Source of the DNA: Myxococcota bacterium
GTDB taxonomy: Bacteria > Myxococcota_A > UBA9160 > JAFDET01
DNA: 34,425 bases
NCBI GenBank assembly: GCA_028278065.1
Contig: JANQFA010000025.1
Coordinates: 1-34,425, forward strand
Reading direction: 5' to 3'
The position numbers and the translations under genes were made by a program. A model generated the notes under the pieces. The model searched no databases and had not been told where the DNA came from. It worked only from the letters and a program-made list of their open reading frames with translations. Positions 33,978-34,425 of the stretch are shown here, piece by piece. How positions within the stretch are numbered: position 1 is the stretch's first letter; every line of letters starts with the position of its first letter.

Positions 33978-34425
33978 GCCCGGGCCGCTTCCGCCCGGAT
34001 CCGATAGACGCGTACGCCTGCCTGGAGATGCGTGCCCACCGCCAGGTACGCGAGGACCGCCTCGACGTGGCCGGTGACGCCGGCGACGAGCGCCAGGAAG
34101 AGCCGGCCGTCGCGACCGAGCAGGAGCCAGCGCGCGCGGGTCTCCTGCTCCTCGGCGTAGCGGCGCTGGAACTGGGTCCCGTACTTCTCCTTCACCAGCA
34201 TGGAGAGCGAGTTCCCCGCCACGGCCGCGAAGCCCAGGGTGATGGCCGACGCGCCGGCGCCCAGTGCCCAGGCCCACAGGGTCATGCCTCCGATCAGCGC
34301 GGTCTCGCCGACCCGGTCGAGAATGGCGTCGTAGAGCCCGCCGAAGGGCGAGTCCTGGTAGCGGATGCGCGCGATCTCCCCGTCCACGCCATCGAGGACC
34401 GAGGCCCCCTGGGCGAGCAGTCCCC
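33974..34425 (-). CDS. CDP-alcohol phosphatidyltransferase, 5' end off window
   Basis: The visible 150 residues include the full family signature D-x2-DG-x2-AR-x8-G-x3-D-x3-D, read as LDGVDGEIARIRYQDSPFGGLYDAILDR, followed by three or so membrane helices. The enzyme moves a phosphatidyl (or CDP-linked) group onto an alcohol in lipid synthesis. The reading frame is open to the window edge (GLLAQGASV before the signature), so the start lies beyond 34425. The motif spelling resembles inositol-phosphate-type transferases, but the acceptor cannot be decided from this part. It overlaps the downstream hydrolase as TTGA. Confidence 0.85.
   Translation of the reverse strand, partial: GLLAQGASVLDGVDGEIARIRYQDSPFGGLYDAILDRVGETALIGGMTLWAWALGAGASAITLGFAAVAGNSLSMLVKEKYGTQFQRRYAEEQETRARWLLLGRDGRLFLALVAGVTGHVEAVLAYLAVGTHLQAGVRVYRIRAEAARA

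Overview
The window is very GC-rich chromosomal DNA. Its genes have almost only G or C at third codon positions, many GTG and TTG starts, and frequent ATGA/GTGA/TTGA stop-start overlaps. The gene mix suggests an uncultured high-GC bacterium of the broad deltaproteobacterial kind (Myxococcota, Bdellovibrionota, Binatota or similar): a SUF system with SufU, an F420-type luciferase-like oxidoreductase, a DUF4070 B12/radical-SAM protein, a 7TM sensor kinase and a bacterial histone-fold protein. This placement is inference; there is no rRNA or marker gene here. I saw no tRNA, rRNA, CRISPR array, insertion sequence or phage gene, and no gene-free stretch longer than 300 bases.

Layout. 245-934 (+) is a PrsW-type membrane protease. 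943-9702 (-) is one long co-directional run led by an Rrf2 regulator, then sufB, sufC, sufD, sufS, sufU and a DUF59 (SufT-like) gene, then an alpha/beta hydrolase, an NAD(P)-binding protein and a flippase-like membrane protein. Two tandem IscR-type palindromes lie upstream of the regulator, so cluster status probably controls the operon. 9818-11359 (-) is a B12-binding radical SAM protein. 11442-14994 (-) is a tightly coupled trio: class III aminotransferase, LuxE-like acyl-protein synthetase and LuxC-like acyl-CoA reductase. Its chemistry would take a carboxylic acid to an aldehyde and on to an amine. 15051-17812 (+) is a CDF metal transporter coupled to an MFS transporter that is fused in frame to FolK (HPPK).

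17923-20062 (-) holds a small membrane protein, a remnant of a class III cyclase, a degenerate histidine-kinase-like protein and a PadR regulator. 20175-27110 (+) holds cysH with a Tat-exported partner, a small secreted protein, a large sensor kinase, an F420-type oxidoreductase and bioA. 27107-31709 (-) holds an M28 lipoprotein peptidase, an SRPBCC protein, an amidase and an alpha/beta hydrolase. 31888-32085 (+) is a 65-residue histone-fold protein with the best sigma70-like promoter in the window and a textbook terminator. 32304-34425 (-) is a CocE/NonD hydrolase coupled to a CDP-alcohol phosphatidyltransferase that runs off the window end.

Most unusual points: (1) the single-histone-fold gene; (2) the aminotransferase-LuxE-LuxC cassette; (3) two gene junctions in the SUF-led operon where duplication has made tiny ORFs, each with its own Shine-Dalgarno and stop-start overlap, inserted between real genes; (4) the MFS-HPPK fusion.
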